Assembly (NCBI GenBank): GCA_964371865.1
Contig: CAYJOR010000007.1
Coordinates: 10,922-74,921, forward strand
Source of the DNA: CAYJAZ01 sp964371865
Lineage (GTDB): Bacteria; Desulfobacterota; Desulfovibrionia; Desulfovibrionales; Desulfovibrionaceae
DNA: 64,000 bases
Direction: 5' to 3'
In this document: piece by piece, positions 10,244 to 18,141 of the stretch
Layout of the letters: every line of letters starts with the position of its first letter
Position numbering within the stretch: the first letter of the stretch is position 1
Position numbers and translations under genes: made by a program
The notes under the pieces: model-generated
What the model saw: the letters and a program-made list of their open reading frames with translations, nothing else
Told to the model about the DNA's origin: nothing
The model's database searches: none

Positions 10244-10904
10244 ATAGTTGATTTACAGAATTGCTTGTTGTAGTGTCAGGTGGCAAAAGTTCTAAAAGAG
10301 CTTTTGCTGTGTTTCTGTCGCCAAATTCAGAGAGGCGCAAAATCCACCATTTTAGTCTGTATGGTTGTGGATCTGTTTTGTAGGCATGTTGAGCAAATTC
10401 TATAGAAGCGCATAAATTTGTTTTTTGTGTATGTTTTGAAAGAGCAGTATAAGCATTTGCTTTAATAGTTGATGTTGTTTTGGTAGATTTAATCAAATTC
10501 TTTACTTCTTCTTTTCCTTTCTGATCATAGAGAGAAAGAACTTTTGTAAAATTCTTTCCTCCAAAACATGTTGGTGGAGTTTTTTTAGTAAAGAATAGTA
10601 TCACAGGTATGAGTTTAAAAGGGGCTTTTAGTAATGACGCTTTGAGTTGAATAATTGCATTACCAACTCTGTATTGTAGGGTGTTATGCATCTCGGAAAA
10701 GCGCAATAAAGAATAAGCTGTCACAAGAGCTTGAAGACGTACATTTTCATTTTTTAAAGCGTTAGTATGTAATTGAGGTTTATGCTTTTTTAACTCATTT
10801 TGTAGTGAGAAAATTTGTTCTAGAAGTATTTCATTTTCTTCTGTAAGTTCAGCAAGTTGTGCTTTAAGAGAATTTTCCACTCGTTGATTTATATTTTCAA
10901 GCAT
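10209..10904 (-). CDS. Coiled-coil protein with shared C-terminal module (paralogue)
   Basis: 231 aa, unknown function, paralogous along its full length to the protein at 2179-2892. The N-terminal coiled coil (AQLAELTEENEILLEQIF) is followed by a conserved stretch around HNTLQYRVGNAI, an amphipathic/hydrophobic segment (KLIPVILFF) and the module PPTCFGGKNF to LPPD. I choose the ATG at 10904 over the TTG at 10913 because the paralogue has TTA at the equivalent position. A good promoter lies upstream (10979-11007), so this gene probably heads the transcript carrying the distal glycosyltransferase genes. The pairing of a coiled-coil stem with a module also fused to enzymes suggests an assembly or scaffold role, which is inference. 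Confidence 0.75.
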   Translation of the reverse strand: MLENINQRVENSLKAQLAELTEENEILLEQIFSLQNELKKHKPQLHTNALKNENVRLQALVTAYSLLRFSEMHNTLQYRVGNAIIQLKASLLKAPFKLIPVILFFTKKTPPTCFGGKNFTKVLSLYDQKGKEEVKNLIKSTKTTSTIKANAYTALSKHTQKTNLCASIEFAQHAYKTDPQPYRLKWWILRLSEFGDRNTAKALLELLPPDTTTSNSVNQLFEKLRKAPYKS

Positions 10905-10978
10905 TACTTTCAAGCCTTTGTTTGTAAAAAAATTAGTTATATGTTATACTAAAGCAGTAAGTTTATTTAAACATTTTA

Positions 10979-11007
10979 TTTATATAATGTATTTAAATAT
11001 GAGTCAA
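10979..11007 (-). promoter_or_regulatory. Sigma-70-type promoter for the distal glycan genes
   Basis: On the minus strand, TTGACT (11007-11002) and TATAAA (10984-10979) are separated by exactly 17 bp. It lies about 75 bp upstream of the coiled-coil gene start and just beyond the stop of the small membrane protein gene, the expected place for a secondary promoter. Confidence 0.55.
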
Positions 11008-11037
11008 ACATTTTTTATACGCCATACTTCCCTAGCT

Positions 11038-11337
11038 CTACAAAAACAACAACAAAGCCAAGAAAAGGTTGACAATAAGAGGGACCAGAAAATCAAGTAG
11101 AGTGAATTTTTCCCATTTCCAGATTTTTAATGATTCTAAAATTACTTTGTTTGAGAGTTTTTCGAGCTTCCATTTTTCCATGATTTGGATTTCTGTGTGC
11201 ACCATCTCTCGCCCAAGAAAGTAGAGCGCTCCTGCGAATAAAACAACTATTTCTGCGGGTATTACCTTAGATAACAAGAATGCAATAAGACTTATCCCTA
11301 AAGCGTAAAAAGCATGTTTTATATTAGAACCGTTCAT
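11038..11337 (-). CDS. Small integral membrane protein, unknown function
   Basis: 99 aa from the ATG at 11337. That start sits 3 bp beyond the wecC stop; a longer in-frame extension would overlap wecC and looks non-coding. Hydrophobic segments at about 9-27 (FYALGISLIAFLL), 29-45 (EIVVLFAGALYFLG) and 84-99 (FLVPLIVNLFLALLLFL) flank a basic/acidic helix with two Trp-Lys motifs (EKWKLEKL, KIWKWEKF), so it is probably a three-segment inner-membrane protein. I do not recognise the family. Its position between wecC and the glycosyltransferase genes suggests a role linked to the envelope glycan, but nothing in the sequence proves this. Confidence 0.6.
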   Translation of the reverse strand: MNGSNIKHAFYALGISLIAFLLSKVIPAEIVVLFAGALYFLGREMVHTEIQIMEKWKLEKLSNKVILESLKIWKWEKFTLLDFLVPLIVNLFLALLLFL

Positions 11338-11339
11338 AA

Positions 11340-12566
11340 TTATAATATCCCCGCAATATCTAACACACAATAATGCTTTGATATATGGTCTTTCTTTTCG
11401 ATAAATTCTTTGTCGTTTACAAGTATACAAACAATATTAGCAAATTCTAAAGCTTCTTCCAGACTAAGGTAAAGGTCATCTCTTAAATCATTTGGAGATG
11501 CTTTGTGCTTGGCTACTACACACAAGGAAAATCCAATTGAATCGAGTTTTTTTACTATTTCTAAGGCAGGGCTATTTCTCATATCGTCACTATCAGGTTT
11601 ATAAGAAATGCCAAGACAAGCAATTTTTATGTCTTTATTGCTTTTGCTTGGATGTATTGCTAAAATATTATTAGCTTTTTCAGAAATCTTATTTACTACC
11701 CAGTCAGGCTTACTGTCATTTACATCGCGAGCCATTTTGATAAGTTTTGCCTCTTCTTTTGCGCTGTCGACGATAAACCAAGGGTCTACAGCAATGCAGT
11801 GCCCGCCAACTCCGCAACCGGGTTTGAGTATGTTTACTCTAGGGTGCATGTTTGAAAGCTCTATGAGTTTGAGCACATTAATATCAAGCTTATCACAAAT
11901 AATAGAGAGCTCATTGGCAAATGCGATGTTTACATCTCGAAATGAATTTTCTGTAAGTTTAGCGAGTTCAGCAGTTTTAGAATCTGTTTCTGCTATGTTG
12001 CCTTTTACAAAAATTTGATAGAACTCTTTAGCTCTTTTGGTTGCGGATTCTCTTATTCCGCCCACAATCCTATCGTTATGGATTAGTTCATGTACGATAT
12101 TTCCGGGTAAAACTCGTTCAGGACAATAAGCAATATCTACTTTAGAGAAATCATGGTTAATGTAACTGAGAAGTTGAGACATTTTTTCTGTTGTGCCTAC
12201 AGGAGAGGTCGATTCCAAAATAATAAGATTGTCTTCCTCAAGATGAGGAGCAATAGAAATAATTGCTTGTTCTACGTATGAGATATCGGGTTCATTATCT
12301 TCTTTAAATGGGGTCGGAACCGCAATCACATAGACATCAGCTTTTTGTACTTCTGTGCTTGCGATAAGTTTACCCTGTTTGACAACTTCCTGTAATTTTG
12401 TATCAAGTTCGGGCTCTGCAATATGAAGTTTGCCTTCGTTTACGCATTTTACTACTTCCGGATTGACATCAAATCCAATAACATTTTTATTATGGTCAGC
12501 AAGTATAATAGCTGTTGGTAAGCCAATATACCCAAGTCCTACAACACAGATTTTATTAAATGACAT
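11340..12566 (-). CDS. wecC: UDP-N-acetyl-D-mannosamine dehydrogenase
   Basis: 408 aa, normal length for the UDP-glucose/GDP-mannose dehydrogenase family. It has an N-terminal NAD fold (KICVVGLGYIGLPTAI), the catalytic central region with GCGVGGHCIAVDPWF (active-site Cys), and a C-terminal UDP-binding domain with the conserved GISYKPDSDDMRNSP. The GVGGHCIAVDPWF form and PERVLPG motif match the WecC subgroup, which oxidises UDP-ManNAc twice to UDP-ManNAcA. This would supply an acidic sugar to the polysaccharide. No wecB epimerase is in the window, so it must lie elsewhere. It sits downstream of the export genes, separated from kpsE by an inverted-repeat element. Confidence 0.9.
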   Translation of the reverse strand: MSFNKICVVGLGYIGLPTAIILADHNKNVIGFDVNPEVVKCVNEGKLHIAEPELDTKLQEVVKQGKLIASTEVQKADVYVIAVPTPFKEDNEPDISYVEQAIISIAPHLEEDNLIILESTSPVGTTEKMSQLLSYINHDFSKVDIAYCPERVLPGNIVHELIHNDRIVGGIRESATKRAKEFYQIFVKGNIAETDSKTAELAKLTENSFRDVNIAFANELSIICDKLDINVLKLIELSNMHPRVNILKPGCGVGGHCIAVDPWFIVDSAKEEAKLIKMARDVNDSKPDWVVNKISEKANNILAIHPSKSNKDIKIACLGISYKPDSDDMRNSPALEIVKKLDSIGFSLCVVAKHKASPNDLRDDLYLSLEEALEFANIVCILVNDKEFIEKKDHISKHYCVLDIAGIL

Positions 12567-12608
12567 GAGAAACTCTTTATATTATTCTGAAAATTTATTT
12601 TTTTGTCT

Positions 12609-12761
12609 TAGGGTGTTTTTCTAAATTAAGAAATTTTGTGGAATTTTCAAGAAAAAGTGAATTTTTATGAAGTGCAGTGTATCAAAATATACATAAACTG
12701 AATAAAAAATCATCTTTGAAGCAGAAAAAACGCAAAAGAATTAATTTAGAAAGATACCCTA
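12609..12761. repeat. MITE-like inverted-repeat element, copy B
   Basis: 153 bp, TA-flanked, and the inverted counterpart of copy A over its whole length. Its right end (ACCCTAG) supplies the last bases of kpsE: the kpsE TAG stop (12761-12759) is read from the element's terminal TA. The left end is about 40 bp upstream of the wecC start, so the element lies inside the operon between kpsE and wecC and could form a long hairpin in the transcript. Confidence 0.87.
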
Positions 12762-14132
12762 GTCTACGTGATCTAAAATAACAGCTTCTAATAGTTTGAG
12801 AGTGCCAAGCGCAAACAAACCAAGAAGAAGAGTTGTAATTATTGAATATATTCTACGAGGTTCTAGTGGACTTTCTGGGAGTAGAGGAGATTGCAATACC
12901 GATACTTGTTTGATTGTACGTGAAGCTTCCATACGTCCTGCCTCAAGAGCAACTAACGCAGTTTTATAAAGATCTGTTTTGAAGTCAAGATCGAGTTGAA
13001 GGCGTTCGTATTGCACAATAATTTCATTCAGAGCCGTTCCACTTTCTGATGCTAACTTTTCTCTTTCACTTAAAATTTGTTTTTCAACAGCGGCAAGTGA
13101 TTGAGAAAGCATTACTTTTGTTGGATGATTTGGAATAATATTCTTAGGTAAAGCTGCAAGTTGAGTTTCAAACTCAGTCCTTTGTGCTTCTAAACCGGCA
13201 ATAATACCTATAACACTTTCAGCAGTTGCTGTAGGCGATGCTAAACCTTGAGTATTCTGATACGCAATGAGTTTTTCAGTTGAAAGAAGAACCTCATCGT
13301 AGGCAAAATCAACTTGCTCGTCTAAAAATTTAACTTGAGCCCTTGCAAGGTTATGACTCATTTCATTCATGAAATTTTCACCCTCTTTCACAAGGAAAGT
13401 AGCGATTTCTTTTGCCATAGTTGGGGTAAAAGCCTCAACTCTTATTTTAAGAACTCCGCCGTAGTCATCGTATTCTATTGAAATAAATCTTTGTATATAT
13501 TTATAAAAATCTTCGATAGTTAATTCTTCTGCATTTAGGCGAGATACAAAGTCGTATTCAGTGCTGGAATAGTGTTCACGCAAATTAAGATTTGTATCTA
13601 AATTTCTAAGCATGTCAATTGAGAGTAGGTGCTCACGCAAGAGTAACTGATCGGGAGCCGTAGCAGATGATGATATACCAACTAATGAGGCTAAATCAAA
13701 AGATTGAGTCATGCCTGATTTTGTATTTTGAATAAGAATGGTAGCATCCGAAACGTATCTATCAGAGGCAAGGCAAAAATACGCAATTACAGATAATATA
13801 CAAGCAATTGCAAGTTTTTGAATAATTTTGAAGTATTTCTTTAGTTTTGCAGCAGCTTTACCGTATTCAAATTCAGCTTCATTTTTTTGAAAGTTTATGA
13901 TTCTGCCTTCTAGTACAGGAGCATCTACTTTTTCTTTCTTTTTTTGCAAGTCCGGATTTTTTGCATTTGGTTTATTAGGGTTTAATGCGTTCGGATTTGG
14001 TTTGTTTGCATTTGGTTTATTGGGGTTAGGTTTATTCGGATTTTGAGCATTTGCATTAGCGTTATTAGGACTAGGTTTAGCATTTACTTTAGCTACACTA
14101 GCTTGTTCTTTTATTTCTTGAGTATCATTCAT
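12759..14132 (-). CDS. kpsE: Capsule export inner-membrane/periplasmic adaptor (KpsE/CtrB/BexC)
   Basis: 457 aa, polysaccharide co-polymerase family. An Asn/Pro/Lys-rich repeat tail (about 18-62, repeated PNKPN units) precedes a first membrane segment (about 107-125, LAIACILSVIAYFCLA). A periplasmic Wzz-like domain with long coiled coils follows, then a second membrane segment near the C-terminus (IITTLLLGLFALGTL). With KpsD it bridges the ABC exporter to the outer-membrane channel. The low-complexity N-terminal tail is unusual for the family and is probably cytoplasmic. Start and kpsT stop overlap by 4 bp (ATGA type), so the two are translationally coupled. The stop codon is formed by the end of MITE copy B. 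Confidence 0.88.
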   Translation of the reverse strand: MNDTQEIKEQASVAKVNAKPSPNNANANAQNPNKPNPNKPNANKPNPNALNPNKPNAKNPDLQKKKEKVDAPVLEGRIINFQKNEAEFEYGKAAAKLKKYFKIIQKLAIACILSVIAYFCLASDRYVSDATILIQNTKSGMTQSFDLASLVGISSSATAPDQLLLREHLLSIDMLRNLDTNLNLREHYSSTEYDFVSRLNAEELTIEDFYKYIQRFISIEYDDYGGVLKIRVEAFTPTMAKEIATFLVKEGENFMNEMSHNLARAQVKFLDEQVDFAYDEVLLSTEKLIAYQNTQGLASPTATAESVIGIIAGLEAQRTEFETQLAALPKNIIPNHPTKVMLSQSLAAVEKQILSEREKLASESGTALNEIIVQYERLQLDLDFKTDLYKTALVALEAGRMEASRTIKQVSVLQSPLLPESPLEPRRIYSIITTLLLGLFALGTLKLLEAVILDHVD

Positions 14133-14791
14133 ATTTTTAATGTATCCTTATACGCGTAGAGAGCGTCGTCAATATCGTCAAACCAATAAGCTTTTCCTTC
14201 GTGAAGAAAAATTCCGGATTCGCAAAATTGTTGTAGGGTTGAATCACTATGTGAAGTCATAATGATACTTGCTTTGTCGGCTAATTCCTTGAAGGCTGCG
14301 GCAGCTTTTTTTCTGAAAATAGCATCGCCGGCACTGGTTACCTCATCTGATATATAAACATCAAAGTCAAAAGCAAGTGACAGAGCAAATTGCAGCTTCG
14401 ATCGCATACCGGCAGAGTATGTACTTACTGGTTCGTTAAAGAAACGTCCAAGTTCTGCAAAGTCTTCTATACGAGCTAAGCGTTCATCGAGTTCATGCGC
14501 AAAACCATAGAGTCTACATATAATTTTTGCATTTTGTCGACCTGTGAGAGTTGGCTCTATACCGCCATTTCCCATTGGCCATGAAACTCTGCAATCTCTT
14601 TCAACAAAGCCTTTTGTAGGGTAGTCAGAACCACCTATGATTCTTAGAAGAGTTGATTTTCCAGCACCATTTCTTCCAATTATTCCAACACTACGTTTTG
14701 TAGGGAGAACAAGATTTATGCCTTTTAAAATCCATTCACTTCTGCCAAATTTAGTTTTATATCTTTTATGTACATCTTTAACAAGTATCAT
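14129..14791 (-). CDS. kpsT: Capsule polysaccharide ABC exporter ATPase
   Basis: 220 aa, typical for KpsT/CtrD/BexA. Walker A is GRNGAGKST, the signature region reads TYSAGMRSKLQFAL, and Walker B (FDVYISDEV) is followed by the H-loop (MTSHS). The conserved WPMGNGGIEPTLTGRQN segment is characteristic of capsule exporter ATPases. It hydrolyses ATP to drive polysaccharide across the inner membrane with KpsM. Overlaps of 4 bp at both ends with kpsM and kpsE indicate a tight operon. Confidence 0.93.
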   Translation of the reverse strand: MILVKDVHKRYKTKFGRSEWILKGINLVLPTKRSVGIIGRNGAGKSTLLRIIGGSDYPTKGFVERDCRVSWPMGNGGIEPTLTGRQNAKIICRLYGFAHELDERLARIEDFAELGRFFNEPVSTYSAGMRSKLQFALSLAFDFDVYISDEVTSAGDAIFRKKAAAAFKELADKASIIMTSHSDSTLQQFCESGIFLHEGKAYWFDDIDDALYAYKDTLKI

Positions 14792-15567
14792 AAAGCCACC
14801 AATTCAGTTTCATAGACTCTGTAAAGGGTAAGCCCAATAGCAAATAAGAGAAATGAAAATATATATAAATATGAAAGTTCGATACCCGGTACAACGTGAT
14901 AAGTGCTAAAAAAACCAAGCCGAACAGATTCAATACCGTGTACAATAGGGTTGAGTAATAAATATTCTCGATAGTTTGGAGGAATACTGGTTAAAGGCAG
15001 AATAGCACCTGAAAGGAAATATAAAGGCATCATAATAAGCGAAAATATATGACTACTTTCCGGAATAAGCCTCATAACAACAGAAGTTATCATACCATAT
15101 CCTAATCCAAAACTAAAAAGGGCACCGAGGGAAACTAATACAAGTAAAGGATCATGTGGAATAATTTGCATTTCACCAAAAAAACCAATAAATCCGAGGA
15201 TAATTATAGAAACAAAGGTCATAACAAAACCTTCCACCACGGCAGCAGTTAAAACGGCATCAAAAGGTCTTACTTGTCTAAAAGCAAAGTAAGGTTTATT
15301 GCAGTCAATAGCGTGCATAGCCATTGAAGCGGTCCTTCTAAACAAGAAGAAGGAAAGCATTCCTATTACCATCCACGGGAGCATATCAACACCGTTTATC
15401 ATAGCATCACGCATAAGTGATCTAATCATACCAAATACAAGAACTTGTATAGCAGGGTCGATAAGTAACCATGCCCAAGCCATGCGCTTACCAAAGAGTC
15501 GACTTAAGGTAGTTTTTAGAAATAGTGCGTGCCAAGTGGCAAAAGTATTGCGTAAAGGAGTACCCAT
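14788..15567 (-). CDS. kpsM: Capsule polysaccharide ABC exporter permease
   Basis: 259 aa from the ATG at 15567 (MGTPLRNTFATW), the usual length for KpsM/CtrC. The reading frame is open further upstream to 15627 but would then overlap kpsD by 47 bp and add residues not typical of the family. Six hydrophobic segments are visible (for example VLVFGMIRSLM, MLPWMVIGMLSFFLF, FVSIIILGFIGFF). The C-terminal region has the family sequence LLLNPIVHGIESVRLGFF. It forms the inner-membrane pore with KpsT for export of the lipid-linked capsular polysaccharide. Confidence 0.92.
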   Translation of the reverse strand: MGTPLRNTFATWHALFLKTTLSRLFGKRMAWAWLLIDPAIQVLVFGMIRSLMRDAMINGVDMLPWMVIGMLSFFLFRRTASMAMHAIDCNKPYFAFRQVRPFDAVLTAAVVEGFVMTFVSIIILGFIGFFGEMQIIPHDPLLVLVSLGALFSFGLGYGMITSVVMRLIPESSHIFSLIMMPLYFLSGAILPLTSIPPNYREYLLLNPIVHGIESVRLGFFSTYHVVPGIELSYLYIFSFLLFAIGLTLYRVYETELVAL

Positions 15568-15580
15568 ACAAAAAAACTCG

Positions 15581-16774
15581 TTACCTATTTTGAATAAGGT
15601 CAAGCGTGTTGAAAACGTCAACACCATCTATTGCAGGTGATGCAACGTGACCTATAAGTGCAAGGAATTTTTCCAAGGCAACAACTGTAGCATTAGAAAC
15701 ATAAACAATATCTTTATCTTCTATCATAAAGTTTTGAGAGATGAAGAAAGAAGCAGGGTCGGCATAATCGAAACGATAGATAGTAGGAACAGGAGCATTT
15801 TCAGTATAAAGGCTTACATCGCCTATTGTTTCTGGAGTGTTGATAAAATCCTCTTCAAATCTAAAAACAAAAACCCCGCTAGGATTTGCTTTTGAATCTG
15901 AAAGACCGCCTGAGCGCATAATAGCTTCTGCAAGGGATATACCTTGAGTTTCAAAATTCGTTTCTTTTGGTTGGCTTACCGCACCCATAATGGTATAGCT
16001 TTTAGGCTGATATAATGCAGTTATGACATCGCCCGGAGCAAGTTCAATATTCTGGTTTGGATCTTGTATAATTGTCTGAATAGGAAGAGTTGTGGAAATA
16101 TTATCACGAGTAAATTGAACAGCAGTATGTTTTAAGGATTCCGCTGCACCGCCGGCTTTTGCAATAACATCAAGTAATTTTTCACGTTTAGGCGTAAGAG
16201 GAATAACGGTATTTGATCTAAAGTCACCAAGTACTGTCACCTCAGAAGTATTATTTTTTGAAAATTGCACCATTACTTGAGGTGAATTTGCTTTGCCTTC
16301 CAAGCGTCTTGTAATATCCTGTTCAATTTGGCGGATTGTGCGCCCTTGAACTTTAACATCTCCAATAAAAGGAACAGTGATTCTTCCATCTTCAAGCACC
16401 ATTTGACTCGGCAAAACTTCTGCTTTACCTGAACTTAGTGTCCCTGTAGCAAGGTCAATACCGGCTCCGCCAAAGAGAAGTTGAGGGTATGATTCCCAAA
16501 TTGTTACAACTAAGAAATCGCCCGGATTCGCTACATAAGAAAAGTCAGATTCTTCTAGAAAAAGTTCTGAAAAAAGAGGCATTTTCTTTTTTTCTGTAAG
16601 TGCTAAAACTAAGTTTGTATCAACATTTTGTATAACAATTCCTTCAAGTAATTCAGAAGTGTTTGCACTTTCAATTGCTCTGGTGGAAGGACCGGAAGTT
16701 GGCATTGCAGCACAAGATGCAAGAAAAAAAGGTAAGACAAAAAGAATAATTGAACGAGGGGTAAGTGAAAGCAT
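15581..16774 (-). CDS. kpsD: Outer-membrane capsule export lipoprotein (KpsD/CtrA/BexD, Wza family)
   Basis: 397 aa. The lipoprotein signal peptide ends in FFLASC, a clear lipobox with acylated Cys21. Residues about 80-185 are the polysaccharide export (PES) domain, starting with the conserved PGDFLVVTIWE and continuing VPFIGDVKVQGRT. Two soluble beta-grasp (SLBB-like) regions follow (TVLGDFRSNTVIPLT and YTIMGAVSQPKETNF). The family forms the octameric outer-membrane channel for capsule export. It is preceded by the oxoamine synthase gene with only 14 bp between them. Confidence 0.92.
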   Translation of the reverse strand: MLSLTPRSIILFVLPFFLASCAAMPTSGPSTRAIESANTSELLEGIVIQNVDTNLVLALTEKKKMPLFSELFLEESDFSYVANPGDFLVVTIWESYPQLLFGGAGIDLATGTLSSGKAEVLPSQMVLEDGRITVPFIGDVKVQGRTIRQIEQDITRRLEGKANSPQVMVQFSKNNTSEVTVLGDFRSNTVIPLTPKREKLLDVIAKAGGAAESLKHTAVQFTRDNISTTLPIQTIIQDPNQNIELAPGDVITALYQPKSYTIMGAVSQPKETNFETQGISLAEAIMRSGGLSDSKANPSGVFVFRFEEDFINTPETIGDVSLYTENAPVPTIYRFDYADPASFFISQNFMIEDKDIVYVSNATVVALEKFLALIGHVASPAIDGVDVFNTLDLIQNR

Positions 16775-16788
16775 TTGTTTCTCTTTTA

Positions 16789-18099
16789 TTATAGGATTTG
16801 TTTTAGAGCTTTACAAGTTGTTTCAAGCTCTTCTTTTGTATGTGTTGCAGAAATAAAAAATCTTAAGCGTGCGCTTTTTTCTTCAACCGCGGGGTGAATG
16901 ATAGGCTGAACATTAATCCCCATTTCAAATAGTTTATTCGATGCAGAAACGGCTTTACGGCTACTGCCAAGAACAACCGGTACTACACAATACCCCTCTG
17001 AGAGACCTATGTCAATGTTCTCTTTTTTGAGGAGTTCACAAAAATATTGAGTGTTTTCACGTAGAGCTTTAACTCTTTGAGGTTCTCGTTCTAATAATTC
17101 CAGAGCCTTATTAGAAGCTGCCGCCAATACAGGTGAAATTCCAACACTATATACAAAACCGGGTGCATCATGTTTTAAAATATCAATAAGAACTTGAGAA
17201 CCGGCTATATATCCGCCTGATGATGCTAAAGTTTTGCTGAGAGTTCCCATCCAAATATCAACATCTGCGGAGTCAACACTGTATTCTTCCATGCTTCCTC
17301 TTCCTGTTTCACCAAGTACACCAAGAGCATGAGCTTCATCAATCATTAAGAAACACTGATAGCGTTTTTTTAGTTCAACAAGTTTTGGTAAGTCGATAGA
17401 GTCACCGTCCATACTGTAAACACCCTCGGCAACAATAAGAGCTCGTTCGTATTGCCCACGATGATCAATAAGGATTTTTTCTAAATTTTCAAGATTGTTA
17501 TGAGGAAACGATTTTCTTGTGGCTCCTGAAAGTTGAATCCCTTCAATAATACTATTATGGATAAGGCTATCATGAATGATAAGGTCGTTAGGGCCAAAAA
17601 GAGTACGTAAGCTCGTAACATTACAAGCATGACCACTTACAAAAACAAGACTTGCTTCTGTATTATAGAATTTAGCCAAAGCTTGTTCAAATTTGTTTTG
17701 AATATCTTTATCGCCGGCAACAAGACGTGAAGCACCGGAAGAAGTTCCATACATATCAACAGCTTCTTTAGCCGCTTTATTCACTTCTTCATGGCTTGAA
17801 AGCCCTAGATAATTATAATGAGAAAAGTTGAGATATTCTTTGCCGCCAATTATTGTTCTCGAACCGGCTTGTGCTTCATGTGTACGAAAAAAAGGATTTT
17901 CTATGCGAAAATGTTCGGCTGATTTTCTCATAAGATTGATTTTTTCGTATGATGGAAGACTGTCGAAACGTGTATATTTTTCGGGTAGGTTTGTCGATAG
18001 ATGAGCTTTAACATCAACACTTTCTTCTGATTGTGCAGAGTTTTTTCTTTGGAGCACTCGGTTAAGCAGGTTTGAAACTGATGATTTTTCTTGAGACAT
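16789..18099 (-). CDS. PLP-dependent alpha-oxoamine synthase (BioF/KBL family, RkpG-like)
   Basis: 436 aa. The fold-type I PLP core is clear: GTSSGASR (118-125), DEAHALGVLGETGRG (Asp254 and His257 for cofactor binding) and the Schiff-base lysine in GTLSKTLASSGGY (Lys289). Family members condense an acyl thioester with an amino acid, losing CO2. An N-terminal extension of about 50 residues beyond BioF is present. Its place directly after a multidomain PKS/FAS that lacks a thioesterase, and before capsule export genes, parallels RkpG beside RkpA in Sinorhizobium K-antigen loci. Likely role: releasing the synthase-bound acyl chain as an amino-ketone lipid, or transferring it. It is unlikely to be biotin synthesis here, as no other bio gene is nearby. 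Confidence 0.82.
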   Translation of the reverse strand: MSQEKSSVSNLLNRVLQRKNSAQSEESVDVKAHLSTNLPEKYTRFDSLPSYEKINLMRKSAEHFRIENPFFRTHEAQAGSRTIIGGKEYLNFSHYNYLGLSSHEEVNKAAKEAVDMYGTSSGASRLVAGDKDIQNKFEQALAKFYNTEASLVFVSGHACNVTSLRTLFGPNDLIIHDSLIHNSIIEGIQLSGATRKSFPHNNLENLEKILIDHRGQYERALIVAEGVYSMDGDSIDLPKLVELKKRYQCFLMIDEAHALGVLGETGRGSMEEYSVDSADVDIWMGTLSKTLASSGGYIAGSQVLIDILKHDAPGFVYSVGISPVLAAASNKALELLEREPQRVKALRENTQYFCELLKKENIDIGLSEGYCVVPVVLGSSRKAVSASNKLFEMGINVQPIIHPAVEEKSARLRFFISATHTKEELETTCKALKQIL

Positions 18100-18141
18100 C
18101 TAAGGTTGTTTCCTTTTTATATTCGTTCGTTATAGTAGTAA

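Noticed and set aside
16789..18099. Biotin synthesis gene bioF
   Set aside because: No other biotin gene is near, and the PKS and capsule context fits the RkpG-like role better.
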